Part shown: piece by piece, positions 12,365 through 23,235 of the stretch
Position numbering within the stretch: position 1 is the first letter of the stretch
Layout of the letters: every line of letters begins with the position of its first letter
NCBI RefSeq assembly: GCF_932276165.1
Contig: NC_064008.1
Span: forward strand, 4,345,001 to 4,409,000
DNA: 64,000 nucleotides
Origin: Plutella xylostella
Lineage: Eukaryota; Arthropoda; Insecta; Lepidoptera; Plutellidae
Reading direction: 5' to 3'
Program-made: the position numbers and the translations under genes
Notes under the pieces: model-generated
What the model saw: only the letters and a program-made list of their open reading frames with translations
The model's database searches: none
What the model was told of the DNA's origin: nothing

Positions 12365-12480
12365 TATATTTTCATTCGAGAGCCAGTTCGTCTAGTGGAC
12401 TAAGAAGAAATTGAGGTGGTCAAACGGGACTCAATAAAAACAAATTCCTGAGGTTCGATCGCACTAAAACTCCAGTGACG
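12365..12480 (+). repeat. Possible decayed tRNA-derived SINE head
   Basis: GCCAGTTCGTCTAGTGGACT resembles a tRNA A box, and CTGAGGTTCGATCGC about 65 bp later resembles a B box. Spacing and sequence are poor for a working tRNA. It is inferred to be an old SINE head. Confidence 0.3.
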
Positions 12481-12639
12481 CGACTGATTTATGTGAAAAG
12501 AAGAAGGTAATGTTATATTAGGTTTGCGAGCAAAGTTTTTTATATCCAGCCTTTTACGAGATAGTAATAAGACGAGCATGTTTCACAGAGTTAATGACTG
12601 GAAACTGTAATCTACGGAAGTGGACATATTTATATAAAA

Positions 12640-12840
12640 CTAGCTGTTCCCGCGCGCTTCGCTCCGCCTTAAAAGTTTTCCCGTGGGAATTCCGGGATAA
12701 AAGTAGCCTATGTTCTTTCCCAGGGTCTAGACCGTATGTATACCAAACTTAATTCAAATCCGTTCAATAATTTTGGCGTGAAAGAGTAACAGACAGACAG
12801 ACAGACACAGTTGCTTTCGTATTTATAATATCAGTTAGGA
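12640..12840 (-). mobile_element. Lep1-type Helitron, full length
   Basis: Minus-strand copy. The 3' CTAG is at 12640-12643 and the 5' TCCTAACTGATATTATAAAT begins at 12840. It is inserted between A and T on its own strand, and four tandem CTGT units are visible as their complement at about 12790-12808. Non-coding. Confidence 0.85.
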
Positions 12841-12970
12841 TTGGACCGCTGCTGCTGGTGGTATCTTACACGTTGTTTCTTTAGAAGGGTCAAGTTTGAT
12901 TCCAATATCTACATTATATTCCTTATGAAGAATTTTCTTGAGGTAAGTAATAGAGGGTGTGTGTTTTGCA

Positions 12971-13080
12971 GATGCACCTCCGAAACTAGGCTACAGAGCT
13001 CTTCATTCTTGGGATTCAATGACCTTGGGATATCACGAAAAAAGCTTCCTCATACACAAATTTGTTGTTTACGTGACTTT
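12971..13080 (-). repeat. Diverged relative of the 13.7-kb foldback MITE
   Basis: Shares GAGCTCTTCATTC, CCTTGGGATAT, CATACACA and ACGTGAC in the same order with one half of the element at 13695-13960. Terminal repeats are not recognisable, so it is called as an old partial copy. Confidence 0.45.
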
Positions 13081-13319
13081 ATATACAGTAGATATGTTTT
13101 CCGTGATGTAGACTCACTAAAAACCAGGTAAAACACTATTCTTTCATGAAATTCTTTTTTGAAAAGAATAATTAAATGTAATCTATAACTTAAACGAAAA
13201 CTTTCAAAAATATATTTTCATAAATTATGTAGTATTCTTTAAAATTCATAAACTTTTTGTCAATTTAAGTAAGTAAGTATCTACTAACAGAAAGTAAGTA
13301 GGTAGTAAAATAAAATAAT

Positions 13320-13440
13320 TGGAATCATTTTTATGGTTGTCTGGTAGAGATTGCTTTAAGCAATAAGACCGCCTTTTTTTTACTATTTTATAACTTGTGA
13401 AATTGTAATGTTTTCGTTAATGGTGCAAAATAAATATTAG
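13320..13440 (+). repeat. CR1-group LINE 3' UTR with conserved hairpin
   Basis: TGTCTGGTAGAGATTGCTTT then AAGCAATAAGACCGCC, followed by a tail with AAAATAAATATT. The 15-nt hairpin at 13350-13364 has arms ATTGCT and AGCAAT. The same block with changed but still paired arms occurs at 32927, 39726, 48218 and 49124. It is a 5'-truncated LINE tail. Confidence 0.65.
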
Positions 13441-13692
13441 GTATATTACTATTGGCAAATGCATAAGTATTCTCCTTTAATTCACTTTACTCACCTACGC
13501 TACGTATTTGAAATTCAATATGGCGGCTCTATTTTCGCCGGAGCCGTGGGATCTAACGTAATTTCACGTGACAGTGTGTCAAATAACCTCATCTGGCGCC
13601 TTTACAGTACAAAACTAATCAAAATCAAGCGTCTCACTGTGTTCAGACTTAATTAAACTATCACGTTGCTGATACCTATAGTTTTGCTATTA

Positions 13693-13962
13693 TACAGGGT
13701 GATTCTTTCTTATATAGGAGCATATCCGCAAGTATGTCACAGAGCTGTTCATTCTGAACAACTTTTGTTATGATGAACTTGGGATATTCCGGAAAAAAAA
13801 TATCTACTCCCCATACACAGTGTCACGTGAACAACCAATTTTTGTATGGGGAAGCATCCTTTTTGTTCTTTATATCCCAAGGTCATATAAACAAAAGTTG
13901 TTCAGAATGAAGAGCTCTGTAACATACTTCCGGATATGCACCTACAAAAAACTCACCCTGTA
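13693..13962. mobile_element. Foldback MITE with long TIRs, TA-flanked
   Basis: CAGGGTGATTCTTT...ends at CACCCTG (13954-13960), with TA on both sides. The arms pair over about 100 bp: CATATCCG...GTTCATTCTGAACAAC...CTTGGGATAT on the left is mirrored by ATATCCCAAGG...GTTGTTCAGAATGAA...CGGATATG on the right. TA flanks and CAGGGTG ends suggest a Tc1/mariner-superfamily passenger. There is no coding sequence. Confidence 0.75.
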
Positions 13963-14718
13963 TTTATAGGTACTTAGCGTTACGTTCTGTTAATAGGTAT
14001 AATGTGAGGATTTTGAGTTGGTTAATAAAATCAGGGGGTGAGCATTACGTTCTACTTAGTTAATAAGTATTTTATTAGATATAATGATCTTCTAATAACT
14101 AAAGATAACGCTATGTTTCTATAATTAACTGTACGTATGAGTAAGTAAAATGCTAAATGAGTCAATGGACAATATTTAAAAAGAACTATGCTATCGAAAA
14201 CCTTATTAAAGTGGAAATTTTTTTTCTATCATCCCCATCACGTATGCCGTGATGGGGATGATAGAAAAAAATTTTTAAATAAGATAAAAAGAATAAAACA
14301 TGATCATAAATTACATTTATCTAAGCTAAGATAACCGTCAAGGATAAAGCTGGCCACCCAAATTCTTTTGTTATAATTTTATTCTCTGGTAACTTGTAAC
14401 TGCTTACAGAATATTTACCGTATCAGCAAATATTGGGTAGATTGTCGAATTTAATTTGATTATTGAAATTTTTCCTTTTATTCTGGTTGACTTGCATCAA
14501 ATAAATTAACAAATAAAATGCTTCTTCTTCTAATGCCTCTCCACTACTGGAGGTTGGCGGTCAGCTCTGCATAAGTAGGTATGTACCTAGTACTCCTCTC
14601 TATATTTTTGTACAAATTTAATGTATTTAACACCTGTAACACTTACTTATGGATGCAATAAAAGATTGAGTATTGAGTATACTTAATCTAAATTAAATCT
14701 ATTGCTGACGGTTCTACC
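13963..14718. other. Non-coding stretch with one perfect hairpin
   Basis: No gene is seen. It contains the perfect inverted repeat at 14215-14274, described separately. Confidence 0.5.
14215..14274. repeat. Perfect inverted repeat, 27-bp arms, 5-nt loop
   Basis: The left arm (14215-14242) contains CTATCATCCCCATCACG and the right arm (14248-14274) its exact complement. The loop is TATGC. No longer TIR, direct repeat or tail was found around it, so its origin is unclear. It could be a minimal MITE remnant or a replication-generated foldback. It is not an established miRNA. Confidence 0.75.
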
Positions 14719-15460
14719 TTTTTTGGCCTAAGATTTATTTGCCCAATCTCATATTGCATAGTAACGTTTGGTCAAAGTCTCGTTTCGCCGAAAATCGTAT
14801 GCAGAGATCTCGTTTAGTAAAAATTTATTTCGCATAACCTTGTTTAGCCTAGTAATGGTATGGCCAAATCTTGAATAGTCTAATAATGCTATGGTATAGG
14901 TTATACAAACTAATATGATTTGTTTGGCTTTAACTTTGATGGAGCGTCTCCATACATAGCGCAAACTGGTGCCTTGTGTTGTGGCCGCTATGTATGAAAC
15001 GCTCCGCTCCGCTTCGCTGCGCTCCGCTTTGCTTTTGACGAACATGTGTACCTAACACGCTCCTCCTCGCTTTGCTCGTCGTCGCACCAATCTTTAGGTT
15101 TCGATCCCTTGGGGTTTAATGGCGTTTGTAATAATTATAATGGTCATTCACTTTCGATGTTTCGATCATTCAATATCGTGATTTTCGGGATGTAGGAGAA
15201 AAATGCCACAATGTGTACATTTACAACATACTTAATATAGTAATTATTAAGATAATATTAGGAGAAACAAGATTATACCAATATTAGCAATTTGAGCAAT
15301 CGAGACTTAGGTGTTTCAAGTTAGTGCCAAAAGAGTTTTATGCGAAACGAGTCTTATGCCACATAAGTCTTGGCGAAGTGATGATTCTACTAAAAAAGTT
15401 TAGACCTTACGAGTTATGCTAAACGAGTTTAGGGCAATAAAGATTAGGCGAGATGAGGGG
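14719..15460. mobile_element. Element with inverted arrays of a degenerate 16-mer
   Basis: The left array (14719-14906) breaks into about twelve consecutive units, nearly all exactly 16 bp, of the type TTTGGCCTAAATCTCG (for example TTTCGCCGAAAATCGT, TTTAGCCTAGTAATGG). The right array (about 15250-15460) breaks into about twelve 16-bp units of the reverse-complement type (AACGAGTCTTATGCCA, AAAGAGTTTTATGCGA). The ~340-bp middle holds a repetitive GCTCCGC/GCTTCGC patch (15000-15035) and an inverted CATACATAGCG/CGCTATGTATG pair. ATTGCTGAC lies just outside both arrays (14701 and 15466). Both arrays pointing inward suggest a non-autonomous transposon with many protein-binding sites. The class is unknown to me. 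The 98-codon minus-strand frame is a by-product of the repeats. Confidence 0.7.
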
Positions 15461-15465
15461 AACCC

Positions 15466-17532
15466 ATTGCTGACCTTCTCAGTCAGTTTACTGTCAAAGC
15501 AAGAGAGTAAAGGATTTAATTTCGTTTAAATGTTTTTTGAAAGTAATCCTTACGTACGTAATAATGTTGACAAGAAAATTTTAATTTCATTGTAAGTGTA
15601 TAAATACCAATAAACTCAAACATTACTGGCCCGGTTAAGATAGGTATATATATACATAGGTTCATATACCATAGGTTACACCACTCGCATTAACATTATT
15701 ACAAAACACGCACTACATTATTTACGACCAACATTTTATATGTATAGAATCTTCCACTTCTTTATTTCTGCAGCCAAATAAGCAGTTTTTTCCCCTACCC
15801 ATAAAACAACATTAAATTCATAGTTCTGAGTCAGCTAAGCCCCGAGAACCACAATGAATATCCCAGCGAACGGCTTATAATGAAAGAAGTTGCTGGAATC
15901 TATTCTTTTCTGCAGCCGTACTTTTTGCCCATTTTATGGACATAAGCTTTCAAGTTAATAAGATCGACAACAAATTTTATAGGCGTAGTAAAGTCAGCTT
16001 TAACTATGTAAGTAGTTACATATTCAAACATATTTGTCAGGAAAAACTGATTCACATTCGTTTTGGTCGTAAAAAGTGTTTTACTTTTCGTAAGTATATA
16101 TGTTTATGCCATTGCTTGTTAGTATCATTACATAAACTAACTTGAATATCAACTAAAGAAGGTGATGAGATATTTTATAGAGAATTATATCAAAACCAAA
16201 TTGTCAATAACCAGAGTACTTATACAGTTTTTCTCATCAACACGCTATGAAGAACTCTGTAAAAATATGTATGTGTGTAGTGTGTTCTGTATATACGTAT
16301 AACTATACTTATGTGAGTCTGTTTTGGTCACGTTTATTCGATATTTAAGTTAGCTTTCGTAATGTATACCTTCAGTTATTTCAAGAACATAAAAACACCT
16401 CGTTTAACACAACCGATCCAACATTTTCCTACACTTAATTTTCGTTATGGGTACAGTAAGAAAGTTGGTTTTTGTTCCAAGCACCGCTAAGCTTCTCAAT
16501 TTGTCAAATGTCATTCTGTCTTTTTGTTCGGCTCCTTTTCCTTCAAAGCCTTTGTCAGTATTTGCTTGGTGTTAATCTGGAATTACGATTGGAGATGGTT
16601 GTAGCTGGATTAGGTTTCACTGGCGGATTTTCGACAGCTAAAAGATACGTAGAATACGTTACAAGCAAAAGCTTCTGATAGATTTAGATAAGAATTTTAT
16701 TCAACGATTAGATCCCAGGTTAAATCCTATGTTACAAGAAGATTGTGATCATAATATTATTTTAAAGGTCCCGAGAGATTTGAATAGGAACATTAAAATG
16801 AGGTTACATTTAGAAGGTTTTCTTGTTTAAAAAAATCCTAAAATAAAGCACCGCAGGATTTGACGTCTCATTAGAGAGGTTTATCGGGATACATTTTAAT
16901 TCCCTTGTTCGTATTTTCCTTTGCAACTCCGTCTTTACATTTTCTTTCATAAAAAAACGCGACAAGGCGTTTTCCTGAACGCAGATAATAATAAAAGAAA
17001 ACATAAATATTTTTCTTTTGATTATTTCCTTACTGCCAGGGCGATTTGGTGAAAAATGTATTTGATACTTCTAATTACATACTACATTGGCGACCATTTC
17101 GGTTTAAGAAAAAATATTTACTGCGTAAAATGTTGTAGGAACAACTTATAATCTAACTATAAAATATAATCACCGGTTAAACTTATAATTAGGTACTTAC
17201 CGAATACATGCAGAGTGATGCAAACGATGAAAAAGTGGAGCAACCCCAGTGACGTCATATTGCACATTATTATTTACTGTTTTCACTTTTGAATTTCTGC
17301 ATTTTTATGCGATAATTTCACTTTACACTATAAAAAGAACAAATTGTAAACTTTGACTCTTTCATTGTTTGAAATATTATGTTTCTCACTTTTTAACGGA
17401 TTATCATTGTTATGTATTCAGACATTTCCAGCATGCATCCATGAGTAGATTGGCTTCCTTGATGAACACTGTAACAAGGAAACAACTAATTAATTTATTA
17501 AAATACCTGTACTAATACATTCGCGAGCATAG
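15466..17532. other. Nothing recognised
   Basis: 2 kb of AT-rich sequence. Short frames such as 15936-16145 and 16472-16678 carry no recognisable domain. No repeat family is identified. Confidence 0.5.
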
Positions 17533-17747
17533 GACGGCCGACTGGTGTAGTGGTTAGTGACCCTGACTGCTGATCCGAAGGTCCCGGATTCGATTCCCGG
17601 TTGGGGCAAAAATTTGTTTAAAGACGGATATTAATTGAACTCGGGTGGGTGTTGATATTTATTTTTAATATTGTGTAGATGTATCAGCTGTCCGATACCC
17701 ATAACACAGGCTCTGCCTAGCTTGGGATCGGATGGCCGTGTGAGATG
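17533..17747 (+). mobile_element. tRNA-derived SINE, family A
   Basis: The head has an A box (TGGTGTAGTGGTTAGTG) and a B box (GGATTCGATTCCCGG) at tRNA spacing, the signature of an internal RNA polymerase III promoter. The body continues TTTGTTTAAAGACGGATATT and ends CTTGGGATCGGATGGCCGTG. The usual terminal ATGTCCCCACATA and AT-rich tail are missing; the copy stops exactly where a Helitron fragment starts. Mobilisation would use LINE reverse transcriptase. Confidence 0.85.
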
Positions 17748-17864
17748 AACGGATATGAATGAAATTTGGTATACAAATATATATGGTCTAGGCCTTGAAA
17801 AAAGAACATTGGCTACTTTTTATCCCGGAATCTAAAACAAAGCGAAGCTCGCGGGAAAAGCTAG
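17746..17864 (+). mobile_element. Helitron 3' half fused to SINE
   Basis: Begins within the Lep1 interior (TGAACGGATATGAATGAAAT) and ends GGGAAAAGCTAG with the palindromic GCGAAGCTCGC. The 5' half with TCCTAAC and the (CTGT)n is absent. The junction with the SINE is seamless. Confidence 0.75.
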
Positions 17865-17982
17865 TTTAAAATAAACACGCGACTTCAGAGTTGATCCCAT
17901 AGTTAAAGTTTCTCAGTATAACGGGTAAATTCACGAACCAAATAAAACTTCACTGATTTAAATTCGCCCTGAATAAATGAGC

Positions 17983-18000
17983 CACCGAGTCAGCAATTAC
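17983..18000. repeat. Target duplication, left copy
   Basis: CACCGAGTCAGCAATTAC is repeated exactly at 19107-19124, bracketing the 1.1-kb insertion between them. Confidence 0.85.
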
Positions 18001-19106
18001 ATACATATATATATATACATATTTTTTTTTTTTTAAGATTTTTTTATCACTCCACAGACTTTATGTCCGTGCCTTTTTGAGAGATCAATATATTGTGAGA
18101 GTTTGGTTGTTTTTTATCTTCATCTTTTAACTACTCACTACTCAATGTGGAAGCTTATAATATATATATTTTATCTTTTATATATATATACCTATATATT
18201 ATTAATAATTATTTTTTTTTTGCACTCCTGGAGGAAAATCTACACAGACACCTGGGAAGGGGACCCAGGTAGTGTCGGCCTTTAACCGACTAAAAACCCC
18301 CAGTTGTGCATTTCTTGTTTTTTTTTTTTTTCCTTTGTTTCACACAGTCACACTTACAATTATAATGGCAACAAACATTTGAAGGGTAGGGCCAGTGTCA
18401 GCTGTCTTCAGAGAACTTAACAGACGCCTGTCAGTGGCCACACACTCCTTTTGTCATCGCTGTTGTTTTGCCTGGTGTTAATGTGTGACAGTGTTCTTAA
18501 AACTATCTTAATTTTATTGGTTAGTTCTTATACAGATAATATTAATTCATGATATACTATACAATACCTACATATCAAAACTATACAATACATGCTATAT
18601 ACTATACATAACAAAACTATAAAATACATGCAATACGGTTTGGCCGTCAATAAAAAATTAAAATCAAAATTCTCCTATTCCGCTCCATTTTGCGTTGCCA
18701 AAAGCCTTGATTGCTGGGCAATGACCTCTTTGTCCCGATTTTTTATTTCCATCTTTAGGTTGTACTCGAGGATCCGTTTATATACATATGCACTCACGAC
18801 TGTAATCCCTGAAGGGGTAGTCAGAGGTGGCTCACAAGCGAGCCACCCACTTTTCGCAGCACATTTGTACGCACGTGGTAGGTTGCGAACCATATCGCCG
18901 TTTTGAAATAAGTACAATGCACTAAGGATACACATCTGAATCTAGATGCCCAGGTTTCCTCACGATGTTTTCCATCACCGTAAGAGCACGTGGTATAATT
19001 GTACTTAAACTCCTTAATTGAAAACACAATTGGATTGGCCAGGATTTGAACCCACGGCCTCTCGATTGAGAGGACGAGGCCTTGTCCATTACTCCACCAC
19101 CACTCT
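18001..19106 (-). mobile_element. 1.1-kb retroposed element with tRNA-like head
   Basis: It is bounded by an exact 18-bp target duplication. On the minus strand it begins at 19106 with a tRNA-derived head: A-box-like TGGAGTAATGGACAAGG, a short hairpin CCTCTCAATCGAGAGG, and B box GTGGGTTCAAATCC. The body includes ACGGTGATGGAAAACATCGT and GTGGCTCGCTTGTGAGCCAC, both seen in other copies (27812, 32690). The lower-coordinate 500-700 bp (18001-18770) contains a CCTGGGTCCCC...CCAGG hairpin near 18250 and ends in (TA)n. Either the family is long or a second element sits inside or at its 3' end. Confidence 0.7.
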
Positions 19107-19124
19107 CACCGAGTCAGCAATTAC
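19107..19124. repeat. Target duplication, right copy
   Basis: Exact repeat of 17983-18000, immediately outside the tRNA-like head. Confidence 0.85.
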
Positions 19125-20291
19125 TGCATGTAAAAGGATACAATATTATACAATACTACATACTAAACTTTTGTTAGGTTATAAAAGTCGGATATGAGTT
19201 ATTAGGATGGAAATTGCCCCCTTAACGTAAGGCTAACAGCACACAGGGTTGGATGTCGGCCAAAACCGCTAATTCATTTAACTAAGAGTTCCTTCTTTCA
19301 TTTTGTTCATAGCACTTTGTTAACGAAAATTGGAACTGGATTACACGCAAATTTTGAATTTAAGTTCAGTTTTTAATAATCTCAATCAAGGTATCGTTGA
19401 AAAACTGAAATTATCATTGGCAGGTACAGTATACCTACAATGCATACATTACATCAATTTTTTTCAAAGCTTTGTTGCGGGTGTGCCCTAGAGCCACTAT
19501 AATTTGTAAAATATACCATGAGTCCTATGACAGCTGTCATATCCGTACATTTTATTTTTGATCCGTACGTTTATTTGTTAATTCTCAAGGGAAAACAATT
19601 CTTTTTACCTGGCATAAGCATCTGTCTATCAAACGTCGGCCTAATGCAAAATAGAGGTTAGGTTTTCAAACTTATTTATAAAGAGTACATTCTTACCAAA
19701 AATAAAAACAATAAAATGTATCACTCCATAAAATGTTGAACTACATACGTCACGTCCACACATCAAACTTACACTAACCCTACTTTTCAATGAAGGTTTT
19801 AAAACCTCCCATAGTTCTAAACCCCAAAAAACAATGAAGGGCTCTAAAATGTAGGCAAAGATCTTATTTCAGATAACCGCTGAGGATTTCAATTTAAACG
19901 GGTAAACATTTTAGGGCTCTCTCGGATAACGAGAGTGGTCGCGATAAGGGAATGAATTGGAGTTAATATCAACATGATTCCGCCATTGCCTTTCACGTGT
20001 AAGGTTCAACAGGCTAGCGGTTTTTTAAACGCGAATTTTATTATTTTATGCTATATGCTTGCCATGTACTTTGATTGTGTATTTCGATCTGTTAATGTAG
20101 TCAGCCCTGGTTTATTCGTTTAATAACTAAACCAAAATAACACAGAAATATTTTACTACTTTAAAAGTTATGTTAATGTTTTGAACAACGGATTTGGTCT
20201 TACTATGAGGTTGACGCACTTGATTGACTTTCTATACATAAATTATTAAAATCTGTTGCGATACGTGCAATACGTATATTGTCGTATATCG
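19125..20291. other. Nothing recognised
   Basis: Non-coding sequence with no repeat family or exon that I can support. Confidence 0.5.
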
Positions 20292-20455
20292 TAAGGCTGC
20301 TTGTGCGCCAAAGCCTCTAGTACGGGTTTTGCAACGAAAAAAGCTTAGGTTTTCTCCTGTTACCTGCATACATTATCAATCAAAACTTTCGTTTCACTCC
20401 GCTAGATGCGCCACTTTGTGTGCGAGTAAACGTAAACTTGTATAGTTTTCGACAA
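20292..20455 (+). repeat. Interspersed repeat, copy 1 of an inverted pair
   Basis: Shares CCTCTAGTACGGGTTTTGC, TTTTCTCCTGT, GCGCCACTT and GTATAGTTTTCGACAAAC in order with the reverse complement of 57190-57360. The unit is about 160 bp. No terminal repeats are seen. Unclassified. Confidence 0.6.
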
Positions 20456-21385
20456 ACAATCAAATCTGTACTAGATCCTCAAAGCGGAGTGGGTTAGCGG
20501 AGCGGTGTGCGAGGTAAAAATTGAGCAATAAATTTGCATACAAACTCCGTGCATGTAATGAGCTACTTTTAACTCAAATGTTACCTTCTACCTACTCGTT
20601 ACACACGGCACAGGCTTAGCCTAGTGTGAGAACCCCAGCTACCATAGTTTTTAATCTGGTCAAAATAATTTTTTTAACGATAGATAATTATTTCATACAG
20701 TATCTGGGCACATGTGGCTGAATTTTCAGTAATAACAACATACCTACAGTATCTGTCATTAACTCACAAAGCAATACATGGAACACAATAGCTTAATTCT
20801 AGACACAATAGCGGTACTGGAGTAAACACTCTTGAAAGAGACAGGAAAGTGTTTCGTAGAACTTGGAGGATAGTCTCTAAAGTGAAATATAAATAGCACC
20901 AATTCGATATCCATTACTTGTGCAGTAGGAGTTCTGTTTGAGCGATGTTTGTGTTCTAAGCAATGGATGGTACCTTCATTTTCTAGGTCGATCGCATTTG
21001 TCTTGTAAATGCAGAACGTTGTTTATAGTATTACTGTAGTTTGTATCGTATCCCTACGAATTGAGAACCTCCTCCTTTTTTTGAAGTCGTTTAATAAGAA
21101 TGGAATAAGATGTTAAGTTTTCGCTGATTAAAATTAGTAATCATAAGCCGTATTTTATGCATCTACGAATGTTCTTTATTATGTATCTACACTTTTGGGA
21201 ATTCGTGAATAAAATACTACACCCCAGTGACGTGACTAAAAACGTTTCTATTTAGGAAGTATATTTTTTTAATGATTTAGGTACACCATTTGTTAAAATA
21301 TACGTTGTTTAGAATGGTCCATTGTGTCACCTCCTTTAGGCTTGCTACAACATTTTTAACATCATCTAGATCTGTACCTCACCAT
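20456..21385. other. Non-coding stretch with one repeat end
   Basis: At 21057-21090 the words ACGAATTGAGAACC and TTTTTTTGAAGTCG also occur at 49358-49387. They look like the end of a shared interspersed repeat. Nothing else is recognised. Confidence 0.45.
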
Positions 21386-21612
21386 GCCATAATGCCCTGA
21401 CTGCTATGCCGAAGGTCCCGGGTTCGATTCCCGGCTAGGGCAGATATTTGTTTAAAGACAGATATTTGTACTCGGGTCTTGGGTGTTGATATTTATATTT
21501 AGTATCTATCTATCTATGTATTTGTGTAGATATATCAGCTGTTCCACACCCATAACACAGGTTCTGCCTAGCTTGGGGTCGGATGGCCGTGTGTGAGATG
21601 TCCCCACATAAA
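21386..21612 (+). mobile_element. tRNA-derived SINE family A, head-truncated
   Basis: Lacks the A box but keeps the B box GGGTTCGATTCCCGG, a (TATC)n run near 21503 and the full 3' block CTTGGGGTCGGATGGCCGTG followed by ATGTCCCCACATA. Pol III transcription is unlikely without the A box. Confidence 0.8.
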
Positions 21613-21646
21613 GTGGCAGAATCAGATATTTTGTTTCCGTATTAAA

Positions 21647-21784
21647 CTGCGTACAGACCGGTCCAACGAACGCCCAACGAACGCCCAACGATGGATATTT
21701 ATCATACATAATACAAGGCAGATTGCAGCAACAAAGGTCAATGAAACCCGTTCGTTGGCGTTCGTTAGGCCGGTCTGTACGCAG
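21647..21784 (+). mobile_element. CTGCGTACAGACCGG MITE, copy 1
   Basis: 138 bp with inverted ends CTGCGTACAGACCGG and CCGGTCTGTACGCAG. CCCAACGAACG-type repeats lie inside one end and CCCGTTCGTTGGCG inside the other. A second copy in the opposite orientation is at 56687-56810. Non-coding; the overlapping frames are shadows. The superfamily is not resolved. Confidence 0.8.
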
Positions 21785-22540
21785 CTTTACATAGACGATG
21801 CCAAATAATATGTCTATGCCACAAGTATTAAGAAGTGCTAGATCACTAAACGTCAGGATTATCGTTTTAATACTCCTGTTAATCCGTTTATCCATAAGTA
21901 GATTAATTCAATGTGTAGACTCGTGGAATCCTTACAAAATACTGTTCCAGTTTCGTGCTTTTCTTGCGTATTTCAGCTAATTGGACTACACTTTTAATTA
22001 TTTAAGATATATTTATTAATTACCAGTAAGTATGCATTAGTTTAGGCACATCAAGATCCAGCGAAAAAATATAATTACCTACTAGATGGTATCGGCAATA
22101 TTTATCCGTTATTTATCTTTTTCCGATTTTTCACGTTAAAAGAAAATTCACTAAACAATCGGAAACGTTTTCAATGCCCGGCAGCTGTGTACAAGTAGTT
22201 ATAAAGTTTTCAAAAATCGAACAAAGACTGCACGACCAAACAGATAGGACACGTCAAACGCAACAATAGAGTACAAAACAATAAAATCTTTAGTAAAACT
22301 AAACACTGGTCGTAAATGTGTCGTATTTGTTGTGAAATATTGTTGGTTTCAGGTAGAGATTCGTTTTATTTATTTTGTTTATAGCACTTTTGTGTACAAG
22401 TGCCCCTTGACTGGCACTACTGGCAGTGACTGTCGCAGTCGAGTTGTACAAACAGTCCACAACAACATTTTCTCTTCCAAATACAATAATCATTTTGTAT
22501 TTGTATGTAGGTAGGTACTTTGTAGAAATTAATAAACGAA
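21785..22540. other. Nothing recognised
   Basis: AT-rich non-coding sequence between a MITE and a decayed Helitron piece. Confidence 0.5.
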
Positions 22541-22630
22541 CTGGCGTTTCCGCGCGAGCTTTTGCATCGCGTTTAAACAGGTTCTCCGTGAGGATTCCGT
22601 CATAAAGTAGCATATAACTATAACAGTCAG
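22541..22630 (-). repeat. Strongly decayed Helitron 3' end
   Basis: CTGGCGTTTCCGCGCGAGC, GTTCTCCGTGAGGATTCCG and AAAGTAGCATAT line up with CTAGCTGTTCCCGCGAGC, TTTCCCGTGGGAATTCCG and AAAGTAGCCTAT of the intact copies. The CTAG terminus is lost. Confidence 0.5.
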
Positions 22631-22667
22631 GAATCACAAAGCAATAAATTATTATGATGATTGATTT

Positions 22668-23235
22668 TTAGGGTTCCGTAGCCAAAATGGCAAAAACGGA
22701 ACCCTTATAGTTTCGTCATGTCCGTCTGTCCGTCTGTCCGTCTGTCCGTCTGTCACAGCCGATTTACTCGGAAACTATAAGTACTACAGTGATGAAATTT
22801 GATGGGAATATGTGTTGTATGAACCGCTACAAAAATATGACACTAAATAGTAAAAAAAAGAATTGGGGGTGGGGCCCCCCATACATGTAACTGAGGGATG
22901 AAATTTTTTTTTTCGATGTACATACCCGTGTGGGGTATCAATGGAAAGGTCTTTTAAAATGATATAAAGTTTTCTAAAAAACATTTTTCTTAAAGTGAAC
23001 GGTTTTTGAGATATCAGCTCTCAAAGTCGTAAAAAGTATGTCCCCCCCCCTCTATTTTTATAACTACGGGGTATAAAATTCTAAAAAAAATAGAGGTGAT
23101 GCATGCTAATTAACTCTTTCAACGATTTTTGGTTTGATCAAAGTATCTCTTATAGTTTTTGAGATAGGTTGATTTAACTGTAATTTTGCTGCTACGGAAC
23201 CCTTTGTGCGCGAGCCCGACTCGCACTTGGCCGGT
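22668..23235 (+). repeat. ~570-bp GGGTTCCGTAGCC / ACGGAACCC repeat
   Basis: It starts GGGTTCCGTAGCCAAAATGG with an immediate inverted ACGGAACCC, then (GTCC GTCT)n microsatellite units. It ends GCTACGGAACCCTTTGTGCG, then CGAGCCCGACTCGCACTTGG and a poly-T run. This is a repeat type I recognise as widespread in Lepidoptera. The microsatellite near one end and the hairpin CGAGCCCGACTCG near the other are Helitron-like, but TC and CTRR termini are not clear. The class is left open. Confidence 0.65.

Noticed and set aside
14749..15045. 98-codon frame with Glu-Arg-Ser repeats
   Set aside because: Lies within the 16-mer arrays and the GCTCCGC repeat; explained by repeat structure.
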